A stretch of 64,000 nucleotides of DNA from Akanthomyces muscarius (taxonomy: Eukaryota; Ascomycota; Sordariomycetes; Hypocreales; Cordycipitaceae), in NCBI RefSeq assembly GCF_028009165.1, contig NC_079241.1:7378001-7442000 (forward strand), in the 5' to 3' direction. The notes beneath the pieces are model-generated. The model saw only the letters and a program-made list of their open reading frames with translations, was not told the origin of the DNA and searched no databases. A program made the translations under genes and the position numbers. Positions 10,876-21,289 of this stretch are shown here, piece by piece. Positions within the stretch are counted from its first letter, which is position 1. Each line of letters begins with the position of its first letter.

Positions 10876-12624
10876 ATGCCTCCTCCATTTATCACGGGCG
10901 CGTACATCACGGGAGGGTATGAGCTCGAGGCGCCCGACTGCCCGGTGATGCAGCAGGCGCTCGGCATTCCCGAGCTGCTGCGCTCCATCTTTGAGTTCCT
11001 CCCGCAAGAAGGCCTGGTCGCGGCTATGTGCACATGCCGGTACTGGTTTGACATGGCAACCGATGTGCACTGGAGCAAGGTTCACGTGCACTACCTCAAT
11101 TACGTGTCGTGGAACCGCCAGCAGTATTACGCCAACAAGATCACCACTGTGTCACTCAGGCATGTACAGGCGCGCAACGCCTACGTGGCATCCAAGTGGC
11201 TCAAGTTTCCGCGCATCCGATATGCATACTTTGAAGCCGACAACACACAGTCGGGCCAGGACCAACAGTTCCTCTTCCCATATATCGGACCCGGCATAAC
11301 ACAAGTGGCGGCGCATTCCTTCAACCTCGACTCTACCTTTTTCGACCTACTGCACCAGTGTCTAGACTTGCGGAGTGTGGCCTTTGGTATCACACCAGTG
11401 CGGCGCTTCCCCGACTTTGATGCGGTAGTCGGGGAGCAAGTGGACAAGATCCTGCATGAGCCGAGTGTCAACGATTTGATTGCTCATGAATCCAGCGCGG
11501 AGCGCATTGCGGCCGCCAAATCTATGCTCAAGCTGATTGCCAATCGACCTAAACTCCACGACGTGCGCCTTGGGTATGGCACTGAATACCTAGTCACTAA
11601 ACAGCTCATACTAGCATGTGCGAAGCTACGAGACCTAGATTTACTTTATGTTTCGCGACCGCTCTCCGATCCGCTTGCCACAGAGATTGCGAGCATCACG
11701 CCCTCGCCTTTCCAAGAGGTAACGACGCTCATCATCACCACGCAGTCTTATAGCATTCCGAAAATCGCACCGCTTTGCCCCAAACTAGGGTCTCTGCAGC
11801 TGTCAATTCGGGATGCCGAAAGTGGCAAGCTGATGCCGAGCCTCGGCACAATGACAAGCCTCCGTACCCTGTTGCTCGATGTTCCAGGAACGACGAAAAT
11901 AAAAGGCGAGGACATGACGTGGTTGTCATCCCTCATAAATCTTCGCGAGTTCCGTCTTACCTTTAACAAGGTGCAAATCCCTTGGCTCAGCCCCGCCACG
12001 CAGGTTGGCTTTGGTGACAACGAGCTCCGCGCCATGGTTTCGTGCTGGTCACAGATGGAAGAGCTAAGCCTCCCGTTCGGGACCGGACTTACAGAGAAGA
12101 CCTTTTTTGCTCTGGGTCACAGTTGTCCGAAGCTAAGGAGTTTGAAGATTCCGCAGATTGAAGAATTTGGCCCCTTTGTTTTCGAGCCGCTGGGCGAACC
12201 ACTGTTCCCTGAGCTGCAGTCAATGAAGTTGACTCGAATCATCCCTGGCCCACCGCCACAAGATGCACCCGAGGATTTCGAGAATTGGTGGGAGGCGTAT
12301 GTATCAAGCTCGGGTCGAAGACAAAAATTGCGTGCAACTGCTGACGATAATAGGGACGAGCCTGATCGAACCATTAGCAAATTCATGCCTGTTCTTCACA
12401 AGCACTTCCCGAAATTCAGGTCTTTTGACTGCCCCAACCCTGGCGGTAGAAACAACTTTCTCTGGCGGTCATGGGATGCAGTCGCTAGAGACGACGCAGA
12501 TCCAGATAAGCGGAAGCCAAGTCCTGATACCCAACCCCACGGGAATTTCCAAGGTACTGATGGTTGGTCTGATGCGTATTACAACAACCAGTATCATATG
12601 TCTTATTTACACCACTATTACTGA
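10876..12624 (+). CDS. F-box protein with leucine-rich repeat-like C-terminal region
   Basis: Likely substrate-recognition subunit of an SCF (Skp1-Cullin-F-box) ubiquitin ligase. The 582-residue protein has an F-box at about residues 28-70: A-L-G-I-P-E-L-L, then I-F-E-F-L, then the C-x-C-R-Y-W-F motif and H-W-S-K-V. Residues ~190-460 carry irregular leucine-rich segments such as P-K-L-H-D-V, L-R-D-L-D-L-L, P-K-L-G-S-L-Q-L and P-K-L-R-S-L-K-I, typical of divergent fungal F-box/LRR proteins. The C-terminal ~100 residues are hydrophilic and rich in D, N, P and H. Single exon, with no membrane segment or signal peptide. The target protein is unknown; fungal F-box families expand quickly, and a relic of another F-box gene lies 740 bases downstream. 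Confidence 0.85.
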   Translation: MPPPFITGAYITGGYELEAPDCPVMQQALGIPELLRSIFEFLPQEGLVAAMCTCRYWFDMATDVHWSKVHVHYLNYVSWNRQQYYANKITTVSLRHVQARNAYVASKWLKFPRIRYAYFEADNTQSGQDQQFLFPYIGPGITQVAAHSFNLDSTFFDLLHQCLDLRSVAFGITPVRRFPDFDAVVGEQVDKILHEPSVNDLIAHESSAERIAAAKSMLKLIANRPKLHDVRLGYGTEYLVTKQLILACAKLRDLDLLYVSRPLSDPLATEIASITPSPFQEVTTLIITTQSYSIPKIAPLCPKLGSLQLSIRDAESGKLMPSLGTMTSLRTLLLDVPGTTKIKGEDMTWLSSLINLREFRLTFNKVQIPWLSPATQVGFGDNELRAMVSCWSQMEELSLPFGTGLTEKTFFALGHSCPKLRSLKIPQIEEFGPFVFEPLGEPLFPELQSMKLTRIIPGPPPQDAPEDFENWWEAYVSSSGRRQKLRATADDNRDEPDRTISKFMPVLHKHFPKFRSFDCPNPGGRNNFLWRSWDAVARDDADPDKRKPSPDTQPHGNFQGTDGWSDAYYNNQYHMSYLHHYY

Positions 12625-13067
12625 AAACATAATATGCACATATACTGAACTGCTCTGACTGTCCATGTCGTGCTTACCGCGGGATATTTGATGGCTTACG
12701 TCGAAATAGTACCAGACCTACCCGGGGCCGAGGGTGCACAACAAAGGCCGCTGAACACTTCCATTAGCGACACAGAAGCATTTGTATTTTGCGCGTTAAT
12801 TATTAACAGAAGCATCCAAACCGGCATAGAACCTCTTGTTTTCTGATGTAATCGAATTCCTCTGTATAGGACGAACATACCTCATAGCTGAATGTCTATT
12901 GCTGCAAAGAGTGAGCCTGCGTGTAACTACTCTACTCCGTACCCAGCCCGAGGTCTCTGTTAGCGACGTTCTCTAATAATGCGCTCTTCAGTATTCCGTA
13001 CAACGCTACAGCTAGCGCTGCTTGGAGCGACTCGATAGGAACCACGAGGGATTACCCATCTCCCTAC

Positions 13068-13121
13068 CTGTTATAGCGCTGCACAGAGCGCTGCACGGCG
13101 CTGTGCGGAGCACTGTTATAG
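13068..13121. repeat. GC-rich imperfect hairpin flanked by CTGTTATAG repeats
   Basis: The nine-base sequence CTGTTATAG occurs at 13068-13076 and again at 13113-13121. Between them lie alternating blocks of GCGCTG, GCACAG, GCACGG and GCTGTGC that can pair as an imperfect hairpin. The neighbouring 12990-13040 region also has AGCGCTGCTTGGAGCGAC-type blocks. This resembles the termini of small non-autonomous transposons or a short interspersed hairpin; no terminal inverted repeat of a full element could be defined. Confidence 0.4.
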
Positions 13122-13363
13122 GGGATTACATATAGGGTTCGGGTGAGAATTATTTAATGATAAGAACTTTATTTAGCATACGAGTCCTTTTGCTGAGTAT
13201 GTGTATCTACCTTTTTCCCGTCTCAGTTCGTTTGCCACAGTACATAATATGTACTGGCTTGTGCACTGCTGTACTGTATACGCTGTCAAGTGCCGCTGGG
13301 GCCACAGGACTACAAACCCTCTTCCTCTACCTGAACTGCCTGCTCATTTTTGCTAAGCACATC

Positions 13364-13733
13364 ATGGCACCAGCAGCAAGCGCACCCCGTGCGCTAAATA
13401 TTCCCGAGATTCTCATCAGTAGACTCCAGTAGGAGGAATATGGGCTTTGCTAATCTCGCTAATAAACTTTGGTTTGCATGCGCTTTCCCCGATGCACTGG
13501 CAGGTAAAGAGCGCCAGTATCTGGTGCTGGCGGGAGACGCTGACCGCTGCCGAATGCATGCTTCTCAAATGATGGCATCAAACCGGCAGATGAAAAGAAG
13601 AAGCCACCATAGTGGAGATTTCACTTGTGCAGATGTAATGCATGGTCTGAGAACCATGAAGCTAAGACATGATGCCTATAAGATAGGCAATATTTTGGCA
13701 TTCTACTTGCAGGCGGATAAAAAAAAGCCGTGA
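13364..13733 (+). pseudogene. F-box-like gene relic
   Basis: A frame starting at ATG 13364 reads A-L-N-I-P-E-I-L-I-S-R-L-Q, the opening of an F-box, and ends at a stop at 13430-13432. A second frame, shifted and starting around 13440, continues with F-A-N-L-A-N-K-L-W-F-A-C-A-F-P, matching the second helix of an F-box (N-K-L-W-F-A-C is a recurring motif in fungal F-box proteins). It then runs to 13733 with no further recognisable domain. One stop and one frameshift separate the halves, so this is a decayed F-box gene or fragment. It differs from the intact F-box gene at 10876, so it is not a simple recent duplicate. The alternative is chance similarity, because the F-box is short. Confidence 0.45.
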
Positions 13734-14143
13734 TACGTCAAGCAGTGCTCGCTCAATGGCGCCCTCGTCAAATGAAAGCAGCCACTGCGGAGTGTACCCA
13801 CAGACAATTGGTGCCAGATCATTTCCAGAGTTAATTAGCTGAGGACAGGCTCACCACTACACAGTTACTTTATCGAAGAGCAGAGAAACGGCTAATACTT
13901 ATATGTAGTAGGACAAATAAGAGAAATCAGGAGAAACAGTAAGTGTAATAAAGGTAAACTATTACGTTACAGCAAGAATACGGATAGTGCTAGGTAAAGT
14001 TAAGTTCTAACTAGTTCAGTGTGAACTTGGTGTATGCCTTGGCCTCTAGTTAGTGACAGTGGCGCTCGTGGTATGACCCAGGGCGGAAAAGTCACTCTCA
14101 GCTTTCGAGCCACACTCTGCCATAAACAACTAACTACCACCGC

Positions 14144-16258
14144 ATGGCTTCAAACTCGCAAAGTGCAGTCGCGCCACGGCTGCGTAAAAAGCGAACGCCG
14201 GTAAGCGCGACAAATTTTCTTCCACGGGTGCCACCACTAATAGAGCTCTAGACGGCCTGCGGTGCGTGTCGGGCGTCCAAAGTTGGTACACGCGTACAAG
14301 CTGCACTTGCTGGAACTAATTCGCACCAGGTAAGATGCAATGGCGGAAACCCATGCACGAGGTAAGGAGCTTTCCCGAAACCCGATGAGATTGACCATTA
14401 TTGTGAAAGCCGTCTCACTAATGCTTTAGATGTCGCTCTTTGATGAAATCTTGCAATTTCACCGAGCGCCCGAAAGAACCCTACCAAGAGTACGCCTGTG
14501 CTATTTCTACAGCAGGCCAGCGCTGATGACTGGTCTCGCAGGAAAATCGATGCGCTCAGTGCTGAAGTGTCAAATTTAAGAAAACGCTTCTCCACAAGTC
14601 CAAGTGATATTCAGGAACCAGTTTCGACTGGCTCGGACTCCCGAGTGACAGCGCCGCTCGTTGCCGTCCATGACAGCGCTTCTCAACGCTCCAGCTTAGC
14701 TCATCGTGAGATCCAACCAGCTGAAGTCAACTTGGGCTTTCGCAGAAGTCGAAGATCGCACTTCACAACCAAAGTCGGGCAGGCGCCAGATTTCGTCTCC
14801 GTCGGCCTCATCACCTCGGAGCAAGCCGACCGCTATTTTTCGACTTTTTTTGATGGCTGCGACCACTACGTTCCCGTTTTCGACCCCGGCCTCGATACGG
14901 TGCAGAGCGTCCGACAACGTTCCAGCCTCTTGTTTGGGGCGATATGTACAGTAGGCTGCCGCGTCGTGTGCGGCACGGAATCACGCCAGTGGCGGCTGCT
15001 CAACTTCCATCTCAAGCGCATGCTCGGCAGCGTCATGTCGGCTCCCGGCGGGACAACTATGGAAACAGTCCAGGCACTTCTAGTGAGGGCATGCTACTCT
15101 GCCGAAAGATCAATTCTCGTCGCGAGTGCCATACGGCTGGCCATCGATATCGGTCTACCCAGTGCGTACGACGAGTTAATCGCACGCATAAGCAATAATG
15201 AGGCGTCGGATACAGTAGCGTTGATGTGCCAAGCGCGCACGTGGCTTCATGTGCTTGTTCTCAGTCATATTCTGCATGTCGACGCCGGGGACATGTTGAC
15301 TGTCAGGTTCGCAGGAGATCCGCGGCGGGCGAGAATCATTCTGGATGATCCACGGACCACCGTACTAGACCGATTTCTATTTGCGCAAGTTGAGCTCAAT
15401 GTGCTTCGTGCCAACATTTATTCATCTTTATCGGATAGAGTATACGAAGATGAAGAGGATATACTACTCTTGGTACGAGACTCCAAAATTGACATTGAGC
15501 TCTGGCACGGTGATTGGGAGCGAATACTTCAACAGATGACCAATGTCCCGCCGTGGATCGTTGTCAATCTACGAGTCCAAAAGTGCTGGGCAACCACAAT
15601 GGCTCTCTGCCGAGCGGTGCGAATTGCTGGCACCGATAATGTCGAATTTATGTCCCCCGCGCAGCGATCTATTCTCTCCATGGCAAAGGAATCCCTCCGG
15701 CTGCACCTACAGACCATCATTTCGGAGCCGCGATCGTATCTGCACAACTTAAAGTACGCCATGGATTTCGTCTGGGCCAAATGCGCCTTTTGCTATCTAC
15801 TGCTTTTGAAGCTATGCATCCTATTGCCGGAAGAGAATGGCAGCCTTAACGATGATCTGATTGCCTGTGGAAGTATCCTATCGAGGGAGCTGAGCGACGC
15901 AGGCGGAGCCGGAATGATGGGAATTTCTAACAGTACAGCCAAAATGTACCTACAGCTCCTGCAGATTGGCACCGAAAAATTTACAGGGGCGCTACAAGGT
16001 CGATATGCACAGTCCGGGGACCAAGTTCGCGTCGATGACGAGACTCACACAGAGGATAGGTATTCTAACGCCACCAGCGAACTTGACTCGTTTGTGCCAG
16101 ACCAATTCGTTTTTGAGTGGGACTTTCCAGGTTTGACATTGTTTTCTTCTTCGACAACTGGAGTAGGTTGGCTTGATGATATTCTACTTAGCGCCTTGAA
16201 TGGAGGCGGAGACTTTTACGGTTTCATGGAGCCTGCATTGGAACTTGGCGAAGGTTGA
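14144..16258 (+). CDS. Zn2Cys6 fungal transcription factor
   Basis: Nuclear DNA-binding regulator. The zinc cluster is assembled from four small exons: ATG at 14144 (exon 14144-14200, basic run R-K-K-R), then introns 14201-14251, 14282-14329 and 14362-14429. The spliced product has six cysteines spaced C-x2-C-x6-C-x5-C-x2-C-x6-C, the canonical Zn2Cys6 pattern. The long last exon gives about 580 residues: a short coiled-coil linker (I-D-A-L-S-A-E-V-S-N-L-R-K-R-F), then the middle homology region of the fungal-specific factor domain (about 15060-15200) and a C-terminal tail. The zinc-cluster exon and the long exon lie in different frames; only a 31-bp GT-AG stretch (14490-14520) would join them, unusually short for an intron, so a frameshift is possible. 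Intron 2 has a weak donor (GTTGGT). Adjacent to GH31 and permease genes, it may regulate them. Confidence 0.78.
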
Positions 16259-16358
16259 TGATGGAAGTGCAACATCGAGGCTAAAGCGTCTCTTTTACCT
16301 TTTTCTCACTTATTGTACATTAGTTAGTTGGTTATGTTTTAGCACAACTGTGTTTCTG

Positions 16359-18911
16359 TCAGAATTCGAATCTCCTGCGTCCCTGCCCGTCCCTACCCAA
16401 GTCGGCGACTGCACGACCATCGCTGCACCGGACAACTCGCACGTCTCCCGCAGGCAGCACCACAACAAGCTTCTTCCAAGCTGCGATGAACCCAGAGCCT
16501 TCATCTCTTCTGAATCTGATGTTGACTGCGTCATCTGATGCGCTGTATGAAACAGTGTATGAGGAAATCTTATTCTTTTCCACCGGCGAAACACCATCGT
16601 CCTCGTGCCACGTAGTTTCATACCACTTGCCGCTGGAGCTCCTTTGCGGAGGAAAAATCTCGACTGCACGGTAGTCATCAAGAGGTAGACTAGCAACGTT
16701 TTCTTTTTCGCCCGGAGAAAGAACTTGCACATTGCGACCGGTTGGGATCGCGGCGCCAATCTTGGCGATGACCGCAATACCTGCACCATGCCATTCTGCA
16801 TCAACTGTAACCCACCGGCCCGCCTCGAGATACTGATACGGCGCATTCATGTTGACGTAGCCATCGTCGGAGTCGCCACAACTAGGCAGATAAATTGTAG
16901 CTTGCGTCGCGCCAGGTTCAAACACACCCCCGACAATAATGGAATCGCCAAACCAGTACTGTGTCTCTCCATCTGTCAGCGGCTTCTTCCACACTTCTGG
17001 GTCTTTCTCGTAGCCCCAGCCCACCCAACGTTGGGGAGGCGTGGCCTCACGGTGGCTGTCAATCATGGCCGAGTAGATATATGGTATGAGGGCATAGCGA
17101 CGCTTGATTGCTTTGCGGACAAGGTGGGTGATGGACGGGTGCATCCACGGTTCGATCACATCACCGACGTTATTTTCGGTGAATGTCTTGAAGCAGTTGA
17201 TGGCGAAACGTGGTGAGTAGATGCCGAGCTGTACCCAGCGGAGAAGCAGCTCGGGCGACGGCTGAGGTCCCTCGAAGCCACCAATGTCATGACCGTAACA
17301 GTGAAGCAGCGAAACACCAGCATTCAGGCCAAGCGCAGTGGACCCCTTCATGCTCTCCCAGCTGGTCGTATTGTCACCGCTCCATGAGCTACATGCATAT
17401 CGCATGGTTCCCGCTGTCGCACTGCGCGTCAGGACGAAGGGTCGGGCCTCGGGCTCAGTATCGACGAGTGCGTCATGGGAGGCTTGACCGTGTAGTTCGG
17501 TGTGGAGGCTTCTACCCCAGACGCCGATTTGTGGTCGCCCTTTCAGCTCTTCTGGGATCTCCAGAGACGACAGATTGAGCGCACACTCCCAGTTATCATC
17601 AGTGATAACATATTCGTTGTTGTCGTTCCAGATGCAGTCGATGCCCTCTTCGCGGAGCTTCTTGACACCATCGTACCACCACCGAAAGCCTGATTTAGAT
17701 GTAAAATCGATGTGACCACCCTCGCCACTTTCACCACCGCCTGCGCTCCAAAGACGAGCGACAGCAGGTAGCCCGGTGCTGGGGTCCGTAAAGAAGGCAT
17801 TGGCGGCCTTGAGCTTCTCATACTCGGGATGGCTGGCCAGCACATACGGCTTCACATTAGCAATGAGCCGCATGCCGAGCTTGTGATACTCGTCCACCCA
17901 TCCTTTGGGATCGGCGAAGCGGTGTCGGTTCCACGTAAATACGTTGCGAGTCTTGGGCGGCTTTTCGGCCACGGTATATCCGGAAGACATTTGGTACGCG
18001 GAACAGGGAATGTCGTATTCCTTCATTTTGAGGGCAAGTTCCAAGAGAGCCTCTGATGCCGGTGGGTCGTCGAGCATAGAGTATTTCATGCCGCCAGAGA
18101 GGTATCCAAACGCCCATCGTGGAACCAGGAGAGGAAAGCCGACGAGTTCGGCATAGGTTCGCACAATGTCCTTCAGGGTCCTGCCAACAATGGTATATTC
18201 TTCGAGACCGCCGTAATCCTGACGAAAGACTTTGTAACGCCCCCACATGCCGTCCATCTCCGAGCCGATGCAATATAGCCCTCGGGTGTGGCTGGTAGAG
18301 AAAGTCGCGACACAACCGCCTGGAGTCGCATTGATGAGCAGTGGAATATTCTTGTACAGAGGATCTGTGTGATAGACATCGTATCCAAAGCTGTCGGTTG
18401 CTGAAATCTCGAATTTTCTTCCGGATAGATCCATGGGCGCGGCCTTTTCTCCCAGGCCGACGTGCAGTGTGCCACGGTTGTAGCGTGTGTAATGGGCCAC
18501 GCCTGGTCCATCGACCACATAGCCACGAAAAGGCAGATCCTGCAAAATAGGGACATCTTTGCTCTCAGCATATGCCACAGAGAGTATCGGGGATGATTCT
18601 GTCCAATCAAGTTTGACAAGAACGTCTCCAATAGCAATTTCCTTTGCAGTATCAGAAGGCAATGAGACGGAGAACTTGACCCCGTTCAGCTCTGCCTCCA
18701 TGGGCCGCGCACTAGGGTGAGGCGGCAAGGGGTGCGACTTGGATGTAAATCGTGTTCTAAAGACATTAGCTCGAAGAGTTTCAAAAGAAAATTCGAACAA
18801 ATCTTCAGAACTGCTACCGCTCGATAGAAGCACTCCCGGCTTTTGTGCGCTAGCTGTGCTAGCCTGGGCCACAGCCCATCCGGACAAGACACGCTCTTGC
18901 TGCTGGGGCAT
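16359..18911 (-). CDS. glycoside hydrolase family 31 alpha-glycosidase, intracellular
   Basis: Retaining alpha-glycosidase (alpha-glucosidase or alpha-xylosidase type) of 850 residues, single exon. No signal peptide is present, so it probably acts inside the cell on imported oligosaccharides. After an N-terminal beta-sandwich (to about residue 250) the TIM barrel begins with R-W-A-F-G-Y-L-S-G-G. The nucleophile region reads I-D-C-I-W-N-D-N-N-E-Y, with Asp430 at the position of the W-x-D-M-N-E signature of the family; Met is replaced by Asn. The acid/base lies in W-S-G-D-N-T-T-S-W (Asp513). Further family motifs are H-D-I-G-G-F-E-G and the R-R-Y-A-L-I-P-Y-I-Y-S segment. It shares a divergent promoter with the permease at 19446 and is convergent with the Zn2Cys6 factor, suggesting a small sugar-use cluster. 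Substrate specificity cannot be settled here. Confidence 0.88.
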   Translation of the reverse strand: MPQQQERVLSGWAVAQASTASAQKPGVLLSSGSSSEDLFEFSFETLRANVFRTRFTSKSHPLPPHPSARPMEAELNGVKFSVSLPSDTAKEIAIGDVLVKLDWTESSPILSVAYAESKDVPILQDLPFRGYVVDGPGVAHYTRYNRGTLHVGLGEKAAPMDLSGRKFEISATDSFGYDVYHTDPLYKNIPLLINATPGGCVATFSTSHTRGLYCIGSEMDGMWGRYKVFRQDYGGLEEYTIVGRTLKDIVRTYAELVGFPLLVPRWAFGYLSGGMKYSMLDDPPASEALLELALKMKEYDIPCSAYQMSSGYTVAEKPPKTRNVFTWNRHRFADPKGWVDEYHKLGMRLIANVKPYVLASHPEYEKLKAANAFFTDPSTGLPAVARLWSAGGGESGEGGHIDFTSKSGFRWWYDGVKKLREEGIDCIWNDNNEYVITDDNWECALNLSSLEIPEELKGRPQIGVWGRSLHTELHGQASHDALVDTEPEARPFVLTRSATAGTMRYACSSWSGDNTTSWESMKGSTALGLNAGVSLLHCYGHDIGGFEGPQPSPELLLRWVQLGIYSPRFAINCFKTFTENNVGDVIEPWMHPSITHLVRKAIKRRYALIPYIYSAMIDSHREATPPQRWVGWGYEKDPEVWKKPLTDGETQYWFGDSIIVGGVFEPGATQATIYLPSCGDSDDGYVNMNAPYQYLEAGRWVTVDAEWHGAGIAVIAKIGAAIPTGRNVQVLSPGEKENVASLPLDDYRAVEIFPPQRSSSGKWYETTWHEDDGVSPVEKNKISSYTVSYSASDDAVNIRFRRDEGSGFIAAWKKLVVVLPAGDVRVVRCSDGRAVADLGRDGQGRRRFEF

Positions 18912-19445
18912 TTTGTTTATGGTTTGTAACCACCGTTTGAATGTTTTGCAGCGAGGTGGTATGCGGTAAGCTCTTTATAGCTCAGCCGAAGTCGCATTTG
19001 TTTCCATCCAGATCCACAAACGAGGGTACAGCATAACGGAACCAGCGACCGCTAACCCCCCACAACTTTGTTACTTCATAGGTTATTTACTGTCACCGGC
19101 GTTAAGCGGTAACAAATGAGCGCCATTCACCACCCCCACGAGGTTCTGTGCGAGCGGAGAAATGGTCCGACCGCCGACCGGAGAAAGCTCCCGAAGTCCG
19201 ACGCCTCCCACACTACCAGCCAACTGCCGACCCCATAGTTTTAGGTCTCTTCCCCACGGGGAACCCTCATCCCAACGTGTAGAAGCGCCGATTGCTTTGG
19301 TGGTTTAGTCGGCGCCACTGCGTTGAGGGAGCTCGGGGATTGTATATAAGTACTGTTGGACCCCGTAAAGACAGCCTCGTGCCCTTCTATCTCAAGGATC
19401 CTTAACTTTTCACGAACGCCACAACACATATAAAACCAGCTACGC
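18912..19445. promoter_or_regulatory. divergent promoter between GH31 and permease genes
   Basis: A 534-base region separates the start codons of two head-to-head genes. It is rich in CGG/CCG triplets around 19150-19200, including two direct copies of CGGAGAAA (19155-19162 and 19179-19186). A TATA-like TATATAAG lies near 19342 on the plus strand, about 100 bases before the permease ATG. The arrangement would allow co-regulation by one Zn2Cys6 protein; this is inference. Confidence 0.5.
19167..19180 (-). promoter_or_regulatory. CGG-N8-CGG site (AmyR-type spacing)
   Basis: The plus strand reads CCG, eight bases, CCG; on the minus strand, facing the GH31 gene, this is CGG-N8-CGG. CGG-N8-(C/A)GG is the binding pattern described for the Zn2Cys6 regulator AmyR of Aspergillus amylase and alpha-glucosidase genes. 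An overlapping inverted CGG-N9-CCG (19155-19169) is also present. Binding by the neighbouring factor or by an AmyR homologue is a hypothesis. Confidence 0.4.
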
Positions 19446-21219
19446 ATGAACTCACACGTCGATATGGCACAAGGTAAAGACACAAGCGACGTAGCTCACC
19501 TCGAGAGTGGAACCGACGTTGAGTCCAGCAAGACAGGCACTCGTGGACAGGACAAGGCAGGCTTGTTTCTCGAGCAGGCGGGCCACCAGGTAATTGTCAC
19601 ACCGGAAGACGACAAGCGCATCCTCCGAAAAATTGATCTGCGGCTGCTGCCCATCATACTCTTCGTCTACTGTCTGCAGTCGCTCGACAAGACAACTCTG
19701 TCTTACGCCTCGGTATTTGGCCTGATCAAGGACACCAACTTGGTCGGAGATCAGTTCTCCTGGCTGGGATCAGTCGTCTATGTTGCCCAGCTGGTTTTCC
19801 AGCCGATTGTGGCCTACAGCCTCGTCAAGTTCCCGCTCGGCAAGTTCATCTCCATCATGGTACTCTGCTGGGGCGCGGTGCTGTGCGGTATGACGGCCGC
19901 GCATGATTTCGGCGGCTTGATGGCGGCGAGACTGCTTCTCGGTGCTTTTGAGGCATCAGTGGGTAAACAAAACCTACCAGCTCAGTACACCCAATTTGCA
20001 GTCTAACAGAAGCAGCTCCAACATTCATCGCCGTCGTTCAGATGTGGTACCGCCGTCGCGAACAAACCACCCGCAATGCCGCTTGGTACGCTATGCTCGG
20101 CATTGTCAACATGGTGCAGCCCTTTTGAGCCATTGCGATGCCGACCCCTTTACTGACCACCTAACAGCTCGGCAGTCTGCTGACGTACGGACTGGGTCAC
20201 ATTAATTCGCATCTCCACTCTTACCAGATTATCTTTCTCTTCTGCGGTTGCATCACGGTGGCCTTCTCCATCGTCATGTTCTTCCTCATGCCTGATTCTC
20301 CCATGGAGGCCAAGTTCCTCACATACGAAGAAAAGCTCATCGCCATCGAACGCCTTCGTATGAACCAAATGGGAATCGGCTCGGGAGTCTGGAAGTGGGA
20401 TCACGTCTTGGAAGCGTTTCTAGATGTCAAGACGTATCTCTGGTTTTCCTTGATGCTCGTCATCTCGTAAGCAACAGAACTACTTACCATTCAACCATCT
20501 AACACGCGCTCAGAATCCCAAGCGGTGGCATCTCAACCTTTGGCCCTCTCATTATCGAATCATTCGGCTTCGAGAAATTTACAACTATTCTGTTTAACAT
20601 GCCTTTTGGCGCTGTTCAAATGATTGCCACTCTCGGCGGTGCCTGGCTCTCCAACTGCATCGGCATGAAATCCGTAGTTTTGCTTCTTCTCTGCCTCCCT
20701 CCCATCGCCGGCTGCGTCATTCTTCTCGTCGTCGGCCGCGCACCCAGCAATCGCGCTGTCTTGCTCGTCGGCTACTACCTCATCTCCGTGTATCCTGGCA
20801 TCTCGCCGCTGGTCTACTCCTGGTCTGGACAAAACACAGGCGGCGACACAAAAAGAAAGGTCACTACCGCAATGCTCTTCGTAGGCGCCAGTGTCGGAAA
20901 TATCATTGGACCTCTATTGTTCAAGCCCAGTGAGAAGCCGCGCTACACGAGAGGCTTGCGCGTCAACTTGGCGCTCTTTATTGTCTTGGCAGCGCTCGTT
21001 GTCGCGGGCATACTTCTCATTCGCATTCTCAATATGCGACAAGCAAAGCGGAGAGTCGCATTGAATAAATCCGAGCACATCACTGATCGAAGTATGATGG
21101 GTCACAGCAGAAAGGACGACCCGAGCGAGGCTCTCCATCAAACGGAGGAGAATGTTGGCGAGCATGCGTTTGAAGATGTCACAGACTTGAAGAATGAGGA
21201 CTTTATCTATGTATATTAG
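19446..21219 (+). CDS. MFS permease, allantoate permease (Dal5)/anion:cation symporter family
   Basis: Plasma-membrane transporter of about 541 residues with roughly 12 membrane segments. Four exons: introns 19963-20009 (47 bp), 20114-20167 (54 bp) and 20467-20513 (47 bp). Splicing restores the family signatures I-L-R-K-I-D-L-R-L-L-P before helix 1, the G-A-F-E-A-S-V segment continuing into F-I-A-V-V-Q-M-W-Y-R-R-R-E-Q after intron 1, and the P-D-S-P-M-E-A-K-F-L-T-Y-E-E-K central loop. The N-terminus is hydrophilic and acidic; a second in-frame ATG at 19464 is an alternative start. The head-to-head arrangement with the cytosolic GH31 enzyme suggests it imports the substrate of that enzyme or a product of the same pathway. 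It is not a close duplicate of the permease at 4229. Confidence 0.88.
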
Positions 21220-21289
21220 TCAATTTCGATTTTCGGTTCAGAACGTCTGTATACTTAGCGCATATGTTTGACATTCCCGCCTGTCTTGA

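Larger units (their letters stand above)
12625..14143. other. intergenic region with relics
   Basis: About 1.5 kb between the F-box gene and the transcription factor. It holds a GC-rich imperfect hairpin (13068-13121) and an F-box-like gene relic (13364-13733), listed separately. The rest (12625-13060 and 13740-14140) shows no coding or RNA signal; the part before 14144 should contain the promoter of the transcription factor. Confidence 0.5.

Noticed and set aside
14498..14512. GTG as start of the transcription factor
   Set aside because: Fungal genes rarely start with GTG, and a complete zinc cluster is encoded by upstream exons from ATG 14144.
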